DNA of 64,000 nucleotides from Oceaniovalibus guishaninsula JLT2003 (GCF_000299575.1 NZ_AMGO01000068.1:1-64000); one strand, 5' to 3'; shown: positions 44,847 to 56,945, counted from the stretch's first letter. Made by a program: numbers and translations. Notes: generated by a model from the letters alone, not told the origin.

Positions 44847-45293
44847 TCAACGGGCGGGATGGTGCGCGAAGCGTTCGACCGTGCCGTCCTTCATCACCAG
44901 CAGCACGTCATAGGCGTCGCGCGACGATTCCGGCCCCATGCCGGGCGATCCCATCGGCATGCCGGGCACGGCCAGCCCGACGGCATCGGGGCGTTCGGCC
45001 AGCAGCCTGTCGATGTCGGCGGCGGGCACATGGCCCTCGATCGTATAGCCTTGGACCGTGGCGGTATGGCACCCGGCCAGCGTCGCCGGGATGCCGCGCG
45101 CGGCCTTCAGCCGGTCGAGCGCGTCATAGGTCGTGTGTTCGATGGCAACGTCATAGCCCGCGCGTTCCATGATCGCGGCCCAGGCGGTGCAGCATCCGCA
45201 GGACGGATCCTTGGCGACGGTCATGGCCGGCCCGGCAAGGGCGGCGGTGGCGGTGACGGCGAAAAGGGCGGCGAGGCCGAGCGGTCGGAACAT
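44847..45293 (-). CDS. DUF411 exported metal-related protein
   Basis: 148-aa protein with signal peptide MFRPLGLAALFAVTATAALA. The DUF411 hallmarks are KDPSCGCCTAWAAIMERAGY, RGIPATLAGCHTATVQGYTI with EGHVPA, and GLAVPGMPMGSPGMG. DUF411 proteins are periplasmic, Cys/Met-rich and usually located in copper or silver resistance loci. It follows the CopZ-like gene by 18 bp, supporting a copper role. No metal ATPase is nearby. Confidence 0.88.
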   Translation of the reverse strand: MFRPLGLAALFAVTATAALAGPAMTVAKDPSCGCCTAWAAIMERAGYDVAIEHTTYDALDRLKAARGIPATLAGCHTATVQGYTIEGHVPAADIDRLLAERPDAVGLAVPGMPMGSPGMGPESSRDAYDVLLVMKDGTVERFAHHPAR

Positions 45294-45311
45294 GGCGGCG
45301 TGTCCTCGGGG

Positions 45312-45512
45312 TCAGGCGGTCAGGCTGGCGTCGAAGCCGCGCGCGCGCAGGGCGGACAGGATCGCGTCGTCGGACGCGGCGCTTCGCACCTCGACCCGGC
45401 GGCCGGGCAGGTCGATTTCAAGCCGCGCGGCGGGATCGAGCGCCTCGATCGCGGCGGCGATGCTGGCCTTGCAATGGCCGCAGGTCATGTCGGGGACGGT
45501 CAGTCGGGTCAT
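45312..45512 (-). CDS. CopZ-like heavy-metal-associated chaperone
   Basis: 66-aa single HMA domain. The metal motif is PDMTCGHCKASIAAAIEALD (Cys11, Cys14), followed by the ferredoxin-like pattern to ILSALRARGFDA. Carries Cu(I) to a transporter or buffers it in the cytoplasm. Ribosome site AAGGAAAA before the ATG at 45512. Forms a small operon with the DUF411 gene. Confidence 0.9.
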   Translation of the reverse strand: MTRLTVPDMTCGHCKASIAAAIEALDPAARLEIDLPGRRVEVRSAASDDAILSALRARGFDASLTA

Positions 45513-45586
45513 CGGGACGTTTTCCTTTATGCGAACGGGCCGGAGATGGGGGCTTCCCGCGCTGGAAGGTCAAGGGGCGGGCTGCG

Positions 45587-45946
45587 TCATTCCAGCGGGC
45601 GATAGGCCGGGGGCAGGAAGCGCGGCGTGCAGATCGCCAGAAACACCAGATCGCGCGGTCCGGTGTTGCGGATGCGCTGGGGGGCGCCGGCGGCGATCTC
45701 GATGCAGTCCATCGCGGCGACGGGGCGCCAGAGGCCGGTGCCGTCGTCCATCTGCGCCGCGCCCTCGATCAGGACGTAGATTTCGGCGGTGGCGGTCAGG
45801 GCGTGCAGTTCGGTGGTCACGCCCGGTTCGACCCGGCAGCGGGCGACGGACAGGGCGGGGTTTCGCGCGTGGTTCAGCAGCTCGGTGATGTGGCAGCGTT
45901 CGCGCGTGGCGAACTCGTCCCCCGGATCCGCGCGGTGGACGATCAT
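45587..45946 (-). CDS. Small cupin-domain protein
   Basis: 119-aa single-domain cupin. The first motif region is CRVEPGVTTELHALTATAEI then YVLIEGAAQMDDG, with His and Glu as probable metal ligands. The second motif is less clear (CIEIAAGAPQRIRNTGPRDL). Its ATG overlaps the adenosine deaminase stop (ATGA), so it is made with that enzyme. The substrate is unknown; mannose-6-phosphate-isomerase-like proteins share this look. Confidence 0.82.
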   Translation of the reverse strand: MIVHRADPGDEFATRERCHITELLNHARNPALSVARCRVEPGVTTELHALTATAEIYVLIEGAAQMDDGTGLWRPVAAMDCIEIAAGAPQRIRNTGPRDLVFLAICTPRFLPPAYRPLE

Positions 45947-46947
45947 GCCGCGTCCAGCCGCCGGACCAGATCGCGGCGTTCGTCGCCGGACAGAAGCGAC
46001 GCATGGGCCGCGGCGCGGTTCTGGGCGCGTAGGAAATCCGCGCCAAGGCCAAGGGTGTCGGCCACCAGCGCGTATTCGTCGTTCAGCGTGGTGTCGAACA
46101 GCGGCGGATCGTCGGACCCGATGCACACGTTCAGCCCCGCCGCGACCATGCGGGGCAGGGGGTGCGCGGCGATGTCGGGCACGACGCCGAGGCAGACGTT
46201 GGAGCTGGGGCACACTTCCAGCATGGTCTGGCTGTCGCGCAGCCGGTCCACCAGGGCGGGATCGCGCAGGCAGGCGATGCCGTGGCCGATGCGCACCGCA
46301 TGCAGCGCGTCGAGCGCGCCGCGGATACTGGCCGGGCCTTCGGTTTCGCCGGCATGGATCACCGCCGGCACGCCCGCCTCGCGCGCGATGGCGAAGGCCT
46401 GGGCGAAATCCTCGGGGGGGAAGCCGACCTCGTAACCGCCCAGGCCGAGGGCCGCGACAAGGCCGTCGCCATGCGCGTCCGCCACCCAATGCGCGGTGCG
46501 CGCGCTTTGTTCGGGCGTGGACAGGTTGCGCGGGATGTCCACGATCAGCCGCAGGGTGGTGCCGTGGCTGTCGCGCACCGCGTCGGCGGCGGCGCGGATC
46601 GCGGCCATCTGGTCGGCGAACCCCATGCCCGTCGATGCGTGGATCGTCTGGGCGGTATAGGTCGCCTCGGTATGCAGGACGTTCTGGCGGGCCTGTTCCA
46701 GCAGGAAGTCGCGGGTCAGGTCGTGCAGGTCGTCGGGGGTGCGGATGGCGCCCGAGAGGGTCAGGTAGACCTCGACGAAATGCGGGAAATCGACGAAGCG
46801 ATACCAGCGGGCGAAGTCCTTTTCGCTGCTGACGGGCAGGTCGATGCCGTTGCGCCGTGCCAGCCGCAGCAGCGTTTCGGGCCGCATCGCGCCTTCGAGA
46901 TGCACGTGCAGTTCCACCTTGGGCATCGCCAGATACGCGTCGGACAT
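45943..46947 (-). CDS. add: Adenosine deaminase
   Basis: 334-aa zinc hydrolase converting adenosine to inosine (adenine deaminase is a close alternative). Start at 46947 (MSDAYLAMPKVELHVHLEGA) with the HxH metal motif. AVIHAGETEGPASIRGALDA carries the metal His and catalytic Glu, and VRIGHGIACL and CIGSDDPPLFDTTLNDEYAL carry the late His and Asp. A purine salvage or nitrogen-acquisition role is likely. Operon with the cupin gene. Confidence 0.9.
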   Translation of the reverse strand: MSDAYLAMPKVELHVHLEGAMRPETLLRLARRNGIDLPVSSEKDFARWYRFVDFPHFVEVYLTLSGAIRTPDDLHDLTRDFLLEQARQNVLHTEATYTAQTIHASTGMGFADQMAAIRAAADAVRDSHGTTLRLIVDIPRNLSTPEQSARTAHWVADAHGDGLVAALGLGGYEVGFPPEDFAQAFAIAREAGVPAVIHAGETEGPASIRGALDALHAVRIGHGIACLRDPALVDRLRDSQTMLEVCPSSNVCLGVVPDIAAHPLPRMVAAGLNVCIGSDDPPLFDTTLNDEYALVADTLGLGADFLRAQNRAAAHASLLSGDERRDLVRRLDAA

Positions 46948-46999
46948 GCGGGGTTCCTTGTCTCGTCGGGGCGCAGAGTGTCGTGAAACGCGCCCCGGC

Positions 47000-47779
47000 T
47001 CAAGCGGGGTCGGCGGACGGGTCGGCCACATGCAGCGCGACCTTCAGCGTTTCGCATCTGCGCGCCAGGCCCGCGGCGGGGGGCCTGTCGGTGAAGATGG
47101 CGGCCAGATCGGACAAGGCGGCGACGCGCACCGGGGCCTTGCGGCGGAACTTGGTGTGATCCGCGACCAGGAACACGCGGCGCGATTGTTCGATGATGGT
47201 GCGCGTGACGCCCACTTCCTGCATGTCGAAATCCAGGATGTCGCCGTCGCCGTCGATGGCCGAACAGCCGACGATGGCAAAGTCGAACTTGAACTGGCGG
47301 ATCGTGCGTTCGGTCAGCCCGCCGGTCAGCCCGCCATCGGCGCGGCGCAGCACGCCCGCGGTGACGACCACCTCGCAATCGGGATTGCGGGCCAGGATCG
47401 TGGCGACGTTGAGGTTGTTGGTCACGGCCAGGATGTTGCGATGCGCCAGCATCCGGTCGGCCACCGCCTCGGTGCTGGTGCCGATATTGAGGAACACCGA
47501 ACAATCGTGCGGGATGCGGGCGGCGCAGGCGCGCGCGATGGCCAGCTTGCCCGCGAAGTTCAGGCCGCGCCGGTCGGCATAGCCGATATTCGTCGTGCCC
47601 GACGGCAGCACCGCGCCGCCATGCACCCGGTCGAGCAGCCCGGTATCGGCGAGATCGGTCAGATCGCGGCGGACGGTCTGGAAGGTGACGCCGAAATAGG
47701 CGGCCAGCCCCTCGACCGTGACCTTGCCCTCGCGCCGGGCGATGTCGAGGATCTCGGGGTGGCGGATGGACCGGGACAT
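47000..47779 (-). CDS. glpR: DeoR-family repressor of the glycerol genes (GlpR-like)
   Basis: 259-aa DeoR regulator. HTH: RREGKVTVEGLAAYFGVTFQ then TVRRDLTDLADTGLLDRVHG, the family signature. The sugar-phosphate sensor domain has SVFLNIGTSTEAVADRMLAH and DFAIVGCSAIDGDGDILDFD. Divergent from glpS across 133 bp holding TTCGTTT-type sites. GlpR proteins are relieved by glycerol-3-phosphate; the assignment is from context and resemblance. Confidence 0.87.
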   Translation of the reverse strand: MSRSIRHPEILDIARREGKVTVEGLAAYFGVTFQTVRRDLTDLADTGLLDRVHGGAVLPSGTTNIGYADRRGLNFAGKLAIARACAARIPHDCSVFLNIGTSTEAVADRMLAHRNILAVTNNLNVATILARNPDCEVVVTAGVLRRADGGLTGGLTERTIRQFKFDFAIVGCSAIDGDGDILDFDMQEVGVTRTIIEQSRRVFLVADHTKFRRKAPVRVAALSDLAAIFTDRPPAAGLARRCETLKVALHVADPSADPA

Positions 47780-47789
47780 GGCCGGAGTG

Positions 47790-47855
47790 TTCGCTTCGTT
47801 TCGCCGTTGTCAATACTTTGCGGGATGGAAAGCAAAAACGAACGGAAACGAAAAG
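47790..47855. promoter_or_regulatory. glpR/glpS intergenic control region with TTCGTTT repeats
   Basis: The element TTCGTTT occurs at 47795-47801 on the plus strand and as AAACGAA at 47836-47842 and 47846-47852; the last two are exactly 10 bp apart, one helical turn. On the minus strand a consensus TTGACA (47813-47808) points to glpR. On the plus strand TTGTCA (47807-47812) could serve glpS. The -10 elements are weak. TTCG-rich direct repeats are typical DeoR-family operators. Confidence 0.55.
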
Positions 47856-47912
47856 ATCGGGCTTTTCCGATGGACCCCGTTGCGCTAGCCTTCACCGACC
47901 GCAGGGGGAAAG

Positions 47913-49001
47913 ATGACGCTCAGGCTGGAGAACGTATCGAAGATCGTCGGCGGGCGGACGCATATGTATCCGACGACGATGGCGCTGGAACCGGGGACGA
48001 TGAACGTCCTGCTGGGGCCGACGCTGTCGGGCAAGACCACGCTGATGCGGCTGATGGCGGGGCTGGACCAGCCGGCGACGGGCCGCATCCTGTGGCAGGG
48101 CACGGACGTGACCGGCCAGCGCGTGCAGGACCGCAAGGTCGCCATGGTCTATCAGCAGTTCATCAACTATCCGTCGATGAGCGTCTACGACAACATCGCC
48201 TCGCCCTTGCGGCTGATGGGGCTGGCGAAGGACGAGATCGACAGCCGCGTACGCGCGACCGCCGAGCTGATGCGGCTGACCCCGATGCTGGACCGCCGGC
48301 CGCTGGAGCTGTCGGGCGGCCAGCAGCAGCGATGCGCGCTGGCGCGGGCGCTGGTCAAGAATGCGGGCCTTGTGCTGCTGGACGAACCGCTGGCCAATCT
48401 GGACTACAAGCTGCGCGAGGAATTGCGCGCCGAGATCCCCCGCATCTTTGCGGAATCGGGCGCGATCTTCGTCTATGCCACGACCGAACCCGAAGAAGCG
48501 CTGCTGCTGGGCGGACAGTGCGCGACGCTGTGGCAGGGCCGGGTGACGCAGTTCGGCCCGACGCCGACCGTCTATCGCCGCCCGCTGGACGTGATCACGG
48601 CGCGGGTGTTTTCGGATCCGCCGATGAACTTTCTGGCGCTGGAAAAGAGTGGCGGCCGGTTCGCGCTGCCGGACGGGCGGTCGCTGCCGGCGGGCGCCAT
48701 CGCCGCCCATGTGCCGGACGGGGCCTATACGGCGGGCTTCCGGCCCAACCATCTGGCGCTGGAGGCGCCCCACGACCGCGCGATCCGGTTCGAGACGGTG
48801 CTGAGCGTGACCGAGATCACCGGATCGCAGACCTATGTGCATCTGGACCATCAGGGCGAACGCTGGGTCGGGCTGATCCACGGGGTGCGCAGCCTGCGCA
48901 GCGGCGGCACGCTGGCCGTGCATCTGGATCCCGACCACATCTATCTGTTCGACGGGCAGGGCGCGCTGGTGCAGGCCGCCCCCTATGCGAGGGCCGCCTG
49001 A
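47913..49001 (+). CDS. glpS: Glycerol ABC transporter ATP-binding protein GlpS
   Basis: 362-aa ATPase, first gene of a glpSTPQUV-type glycerol importer as described in Rhizobium leguminosarum. Walker A LLGPTLSGKTTLMRLMAG (35-42 core), intact signature LSGGQQQR (133-140) and Walker B LVLLDEPLANLD (153-164). The H-loop histidine is replaced by Thr191 in FVYATTEPEEALLL, where relatives have YVTHDQ. The C-terminal regulatory OB-like domain follows. The partner GlpT has the opposite defect, so the pair probably has one working ATP site. Confidence 0.9.
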   Translation: MTLRLENVSKIVGGRTHMYPTTMALEPGTMNVLLGPTLSGKTTLMRLMAGLDQPATGRILWQGTDVTGQRVQDRKVAMVYQQFINYPSMSVYDNIASPLRLMGLAKDEIDSRVRATAELMRLTPMLDRRPLELSGGQQQRCALARALVKNAGLVLLDEPLANLDYKLREELRAEIPRIFAESGAIFVYATTEPEEALLLGGQCATLWQGRVTQFGPTPTVYRRPLDVITARVFSDPPMNFLALEKSGGRFALPDGRSLPAGAIAAHVPDGAYTAGFRPNHLALEAPHDRAIRFETVLSVTEITGSQTYVHLDHQGERWVGLIHGVRSLRSGGTLAVHLDPDHIYLFDGQGALVQAAPYARAA

Positions 49002-49002
49002 C

Positions 49003-50094
49003 ATGGCCGAGATCACGCTTGCCAATCTGGCGCACAGCTATCTGCCCGACCCGCGGACCGGGGACGATTTCGCGCTGAAGGAAATGAACCATGTCTGGCG
49101 GGACGGCGAAGCCTATGCGCTGCTGGGGTCGTCGGGCTGCGGCAAGTCCACGCTGCTGAACATCATCTCGGGGCTGCTGCGGCCCAGCCACGGACGGGTG
49201 CTGTTCGACGGGCGCGACGTGACCGACGCCCCTACGGCCGAGCGCAATATCGGGCAGGTGTTCCAGTTTCCCGTCGTCTACGACACGATGACCGTGCGCG
49301 AGAACCTGGCCTTCCCGCTGCGCAACCGCCGCATGCCGGCCGCCGAGATCGCGCGGCTGGTGCAGAAGGTCGGCGCGATGATCGGGATGGAGGCCGAGCT
49401 GGACCGCAAGGCGCGCGGGCTGACGGCGGATGCCAAGCAGAAGATCAGCCTGGGGCGCGGGATGGTGCGCGAGGACGTGAACGCGCTGCTGTTCGACGAG
49501 CCGCTGACCGTGATCGACCCGCACATGAAATGGGAATTGCGCACGCAGTTGAAGAAGCTGCACCAGGATTTCGGGCATACGATGATCTATGTCACCCACG
49601 ACCAGACCGAGGCGCTGACCTTCGCCGACAAGGTGGTCGTCATGTATGACGGCCGCGTCGTGCAGATCGGCACGCCGCAGGAACTGTTCGAGCGTCCGGC
49701 CCATACCTTCGTCGGCTATTTCATCGGCTCGCCCGGCATGAACCTGTTCGACGCGCAGGTGGCTGGCCGCCGCGCGCGGATCGACGGGGCGTCGTTCGAC
49801 CTGCCCGCGCCCTACGTCACGGGGCGCGGACGGGTGCAGGTCGGGGTGCGGCCGGAATTCGTGCGCCTGGCCACGGGCGGCGGCGGGGTGCCCGCCCGTA
49901 TCGACCGGATCGAGGATGTGGGCCGTCACCGGATCGTCCGCCTGACCGTCGCCGGCGGCGAGGTCAGCGCGCTGGTGCCCGAGGACGGAACGCTGCCCGC
50001 GGATGTCGACGGCATCGTCTTCGATCCCGCGGGGATCAACGTCTATGAGGACGACTGGCGCGTCGCGCCGTCGGCCGGGCAGGAGGCCGCCTGA
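49003..50094 (+). CDS. glpT: Glycerol ABC transporter ATP-binding protein GlpT
   Basis: 363-aa partner ATPase (unrelated to the GlpT glycerol-3-phosphate antiporter). Start at 49003, one base after the glpS stop. Walker A LLGSSGCGKSTLLNIISG (42-50 core), Walker B ALLFDEPLTVID and H-loop YVTHDQTEALTF (His199) are intact. The signature is degenerate: LTADAKQKISLGRGM (140-154) instead of LSGGQ. The stop overlaps glpP (TGATG). Confidence 0.9.
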   Translation: MAEITLANLAHSYLPDPRTGDDFALKEMNHVWRDGEAYALLGSSGCGKSTLLNIISGLLRPSHGRVLFDGRDVTDAPTAERNIGQVFQFPVVYDTMTVRENLAFPLRNRRMPAAEIARLVQKVGAMIGMEAELDRKARGLTADAKQKISLGRGMVREDVNALLFDEPLTVIDPHMKWELRTQLKKLHQDFGHTMIYVTHDQTEALTFADKVVVMYDGRVVQIGTPQELFERPAHTFVGYFIGSPGMNLFDAQVAGRRARIDGASFDLPAPYVTGRGRVQVGVRPEFVRLATGGGGVPARIDRIEDVGRHRIVRLTVAGGEVSALVPEDGTLPADVDGIVFDPAGINVYEDDWRVAPSAGQEAA

Positions 50095-50965
50095 TGAACA
50101 AGACCGTCAACCAGAAAGCCTGGTTCCTGGTGCTGCCGGTGCTGGTGCTGGTCGCGTTCTCGGCGGTGATCCCGCTGATGACGGTGGTGAATTATTCGGT
50201 GCAGGACACGTTCGGCAACAACGTCTTCTTCTGGAACGGGCTGCGCTGGTTTCAGGACATGCTGGAATCCGACCGGATGTGGAACGCGCTGGGGCGGCAG
50301 GTGGTGTTTTCGTCGATCATCCTGGCGATCGAGGTTCCGCTGGGCGTCTTCGTCGCGCTGAACATGCCCAAGCGGGGGTTCTGGGCGTCGTTCTGCCTGG
50401 TGCTGATGTCGCTGCCGCTGCTGATTCCGTGGAACGTGGTCGGCACGATCTGGCAGATCTTCGGGCGCGTCGATATCGGGCTGCTGGGGCATACGCTGGA
50501 TGCGGTGGGCATCGACTATAACTACACCCAAGGGTTCATCGCCGCGTGGGCGACCGTCATCGCCATGGATGTCTGGCATTGGACATCGCTGGTGGCGCTG
50601 CTGGCCTATGCCGGGCTGCAATCCATCCCCGATGCCTATTACCAGGCGGCCAAGATCGACCAGGCGTCGCGGTGGGCGGTCTTTCGCTATATCGAGCTGC
50701 CCAAGATGACGGGCGTGCTGATGATCGCCATCCTGCTGCGGTTCATGGACAGTTTCATGATCTATACCGAACCCTTCGTCGTCACCGGGGGCGGGCCGGG
50801 CAATGCGACGACATTCCTGTCCATCGACCTTGTGAAGATGGCGCTGGGGCAGTTCGACCTCGGCCCGGCGGCGGCGTTCTCGCTGATGTATTTCCTGGTC
50901 ATCATGGCGATCAGCTGGGTCTTCTATACGGTGATGACCAACCTCGACAACCGCGAGAGCCGCCG

Positions 50966-50969
<4 letters not shown>
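50094..50969 (+). CDS. glpP: Glycerol ABC transporter permease GlpP
   Basis: 291-aa MalF-type permease with six helices, starting MNKTVNQKAWFLVLPVLVLV. The EAA-type loop that contacts the ATPases reads IPDAYYQAAKIDQASRWAVF then RYIELPKMTGVLM. FVVTGGGPGNATTFLSIDLV follows. ATGA overlap with glpQ. Confidence 0.92.
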
Positions 50970-51855
<886 letters not shown>

Positions 51856-51856
<1 letters not shown>

Positions 51857-52254
51857 TGGCCGATACTAGCTCGTTGAAAATAAGCGAGAGATTGGTCGCG
51901 GCAATTGTTAATATCCTTGCGGAGCGGGGTGTGCGACGGAGCTCGCTGAGCTATAAAGAACTTGGGCTAGAGCCGGAGGAAATCGACGGTCCGCTATTTT
52001 TGGATGCCATGATATGGCTTTCAGATGAAGGAATTATCCGATCCAGTGCAAAGACCCGATTTGATATGGACGGTAATGCTTATTACTTTACCCTGACTGC
52101 CTATGGTTATCGGTTGCTCGGACAAAAGTTTCAAGGGGCGTTGAACTTAGGACAAGCTGTTCGGGAGACTGCTGAAACAGGAAGGAGCTTTGCAGGCATT
52201 GGCGATTTCGTTGGTGGATTGCTTGGCGGCTTCACCAAATCAATCTCGAGCTAG
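51856..52254 (+). CDS. Low-GC protein of unknown function inserted in the glycerol operon
   Basis: 132-aa protein that I do not recognise. A hand count gives 195 G/C in 399 bases (49 %), against neighbours visibly well above 60 %, and codons such as ATA, TTA and AAA that adjacent genes avoid. Residues 6-85 suggest a winged helix: ISERLVAAIVNILAERGVRR, then LFLDAMIWLSDEGIIRSSAK and a wing DMDGNAYYFTLTAYGYRLLG. The C-terminus is glycine-rich and amphipathic (IGDFVGGLLGGFTKSISS). The ATG overlaps the glpQ stop with AGGG upstream; its TAG stop forms part of the glpU ribosome site. Horizontal acquisition is likely. Function unknown. Confidence 0.8.
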
Positions 52255-52263
52255 GAGGCACCA

Positions 52264-52539
52264 ATGCTTGACTGGATGGCATGGACCGTTCCGACCGCGA
52301 TCTTCTTCGCCGTCATCGCCGTGCTGCTGGTGGTCTTTACCGTCCTCGCCGTGCGCTATCCCGAAACGCCGCGCAGGGGGGTGTTGGGGATCGAGACGAC
52401 GCGGGGGGATCGGCTGTTCATCACGCTGCTGCTTTCGGCGTTTCTGAACCTTGCCTGGCTGGGGCTGGGGATCGCGCCGCAGCCTTATGCGCTGCTGGCC
52501 TGCCTCGTCCTGGCGGCGGGGATCTTCCGCTTTGTGTGA
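52264..52539 (+). CDS. glpU: DUF2160 small membrane protein GlpU
   Basis: 91-aa protein with hydrophobic helices at about residues 5-31, 50-65 and 70-88, starting MLDWMAWTVPTAIFFAVIAV. RRGVLGIETTRGDRLFITLL is the conserved DUF2160 core. GlpU always travels with this glycerol transporter; its role is not established and a membrane accessory subunit is plausible. Ribosome site TAGGAGG. Confidence 0.88.
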   Translation: MLDWMAWTVPTAIFFAVIAVLLVVFTVLAVRYPETPRRGVLGIETTRGDRLFITLLLSAFLNLAWLGLGIAPQPYALLACLVLAAGIFRFV

Positions 52540-52575
52540 CCTATCGTTCTGACCGGATAACAGGGAGGTAATCCG

Positions 52576-54309
<1,734 letters not shown>

Positions 54310-54313
54310 GGCA

Positions 54314-54342
54314 ACGGGCGGGGCGCGCGATGCCCCGCCCGT
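54314..54342 (+). terminator. Terminator hairpin after glpV
   Basis: Perfect 11-bp stem ACGGGCGGGGC (54314-54324) and GCCCCGCCCGT (54332-54342) with a 7-base loop, four bases after the glpV stop. No T run follows, as is common in such GC-rich genomes. It also meets the end of the leftward remnant gene. Confidence 0.7.
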
Positions 54343-54587
54343 CACTTGCGGGGCCGCAGACGCGGCCCCATGCGGATCGGGCCGGGGCGCGTATCGCGTT
54401 CCCCGGCCCTTTGCGCCTTTGAAGGGTGGCGGAGTTTCGTCATCCGCCCGTCGCGCGCCAGACGGGTCCGCGCGGCCGCGGGGTCGGGCAGGGCGCACCG
54501 TCCTGCGACCAGTGGACGACCGCCGCTTCGTCGTGCCAGTCGGGCAACCGCCCGCACCCGCAGGCGCGTGACCGAAACCAGCGTCAT
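54342..54587 (-). pseudogene. Decayed small gene (DUF3291/monooxygenase-like remnant)
   Basis: An 81-codon frame opens by ATGA overlap with the RES toxin gene, but its protein appears mosaic. Frame one starts MTLVSVTRLRVR. The shifted frame immediately reads RLPDWHDEAAVVHWSQDGA. Frame one then resumes with LPDPAAARTRLARDGRMTKL. Joined, these resemble the beginning and end of a small conserved family of about 120-130 aa (start V-VTRLR-RS, later W-DEA-V-HW-Q, end GR-SK--HPS), with the middle missing. This indicates an internal deletion plus a frameshift. The family is identified from memory of its pattern only. Confidence 0.55.
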
Positions 54588-55069
54588 GCCAGCCGCCCGT
54601 CATCGTCCACGACGCGCAGCCGCCTGTCGTCCCAATCCCAAAGCACGACGTTCAGCGCGTCCGCCCGCGCGCCGCGCGCGAAGCTCGGCACCGCCATGCC
54701 GGAATGGCCCGCGCGGATCAGACGCTCGGCCAGATCCTGCGTCGGCACCCGGTCGCGCCGCAGCATCCGCAGCCGCCAGGCGGGATCGGCCAGGTCGGCG
54801 GGCGTGACGCCATGCCCGGCCAGCGCGGCGGCATCGGTCGCGTCGAACAGGGCGTCGATCTCGGCCGCGATCTCGATCACGGTCGAGGGCTGGAACGCGC
54901 CGCCCTGCGCGATCTCGTGCCGCAGGGTGCCGAAATCGCGCGCGAGGTAAAGCGCGGCGCGTCCCTTGCGGTTGAAGCGGCCGCCATGCAGCCGCGCGCC
55001 TTCGCCCGACAGCGGATCGTGCGCGAAGCGGGGATGCAGCGCACGGAACAGGGGGCCGCTGTAGCGCAA
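54584..55069 (-). CDS. RES-domain toxin (ParT/MbcT/Xre-partner family)
   Basis: 161-aa RES-domain protein; characterised members consume NAD+ or ADP-ribosylate a target and arrest growth. Family motifs: the R in LFRALHPRF, RLHGGRFNRKGRAALYLARD (the conserved G-RFN--G--ALYLA segment) and RADALNVVLWDWDDRRLRVV. The start is TTG at 55069, two bases after the antitoxin stop, suggesting deliberately weak, coupled translation. Its stop overlaps the remnant gene. Confidence 0.87.
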   Translation of the reverse strand: MRYSGPLFRALHPRFAHDPLSGEGARLHGGRFNRKGRAALYLARDFGTLRHEIAQGGAFQPSTVIEIAAEIDALFDATDAAALAGHGVTPADLADPAWRLRMLRRDRVPTQDLAERLIRAGHSGMAVPSFARGARADALNVVLWDWDDRRLRVVDDDGRLA

Positions 55070-55071
55070 GG

Positions 55072-55422
55072 TTACGCGAACACGCCCGCGTCGATGGCGG
55101 CCAGATAGTCCCTGACCCAGTCGGCATGCCCTTCGCGCACCAGATCCATCGCCGTCATCCCGTCGAAGCCCGCCAGCGGTTCGGACCGATACCAGGCATA
55201 AGCGATGGCGGCGGTGCCGAAGCGGGGCGTGGCCAGATTGACGATCTCGACCATCTCGCGCAGGCGGCGCTGGGTGGCGGGCGAGCGGACCCTTTCGCGG
55301 CGCGAGACGGCATCGCGGCCCAGCCCCACGGTGCGCGCGATCTCGTCGCGGGTGGTCAGCAGCGTGGCGGCGATGCGTTCGGGCAGAAACACGCCGTCGG
55401 ACTGGTATTCGAGGATGGCCAT
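55072..55422 (-). CDS. Xre/MbcA/ParS-type antitoxin (DUF2384)
   Basis: 116-aa antitoxin for the RES toxin. The N-terminal half has a degenerate helix-turn-helix (LLTTRDEIARTVGLGRDAVS). The C-terminal DUF2384 domain reads RFGTAAIAYAWYRSEPLAGF then DGMTAMDLVREGHADWVRDY and ends LAAIDAGVFA; this tail plugs the toxin active site in solved complexes. First gene of the pair, with an inverted repeat upstream. Confidence 0.87.
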   Translation of the reverse strand: MAILEYQSDGVFLPERIAATLLTTRDEIARTVGLGRDAVSRRERVRSPATQRRLREMVEIVNLATPRFGTAAIAYAWYRSEPLAGFDGMTAMDLVREGHADWVRDYLAAIDAGVFA

Positions 55423-55441
55423 GGCGATACTCCGTTCCAGA

Positions 55442-55458
55442 TGACAGATAACGCGTCA
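55442..55458 (-). promoter_or_regulatory. Inverted repeat upstream of the toxin-antitoxin operon
   Basis: TGAC-N9-GTCA (55442-55458), 20 bp upstream of the antitoxin ATG; on the coding strand it overlaps TTATCT, a possible -10 element. A likely autoregulatory operator, but short. Confidence 0.4.
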
Positions 55459-55481
55459 GGCGGTGTGGGGCAAGGGCGGGC

Positions 55482-56894
<1,413 letters not shown>

Positions 56895-56945
56895 TCCCGT
56901 CCCCTTCATGGCCCCCGGCCCAAGCTGCGGCGCGGGGCCGGCAAG

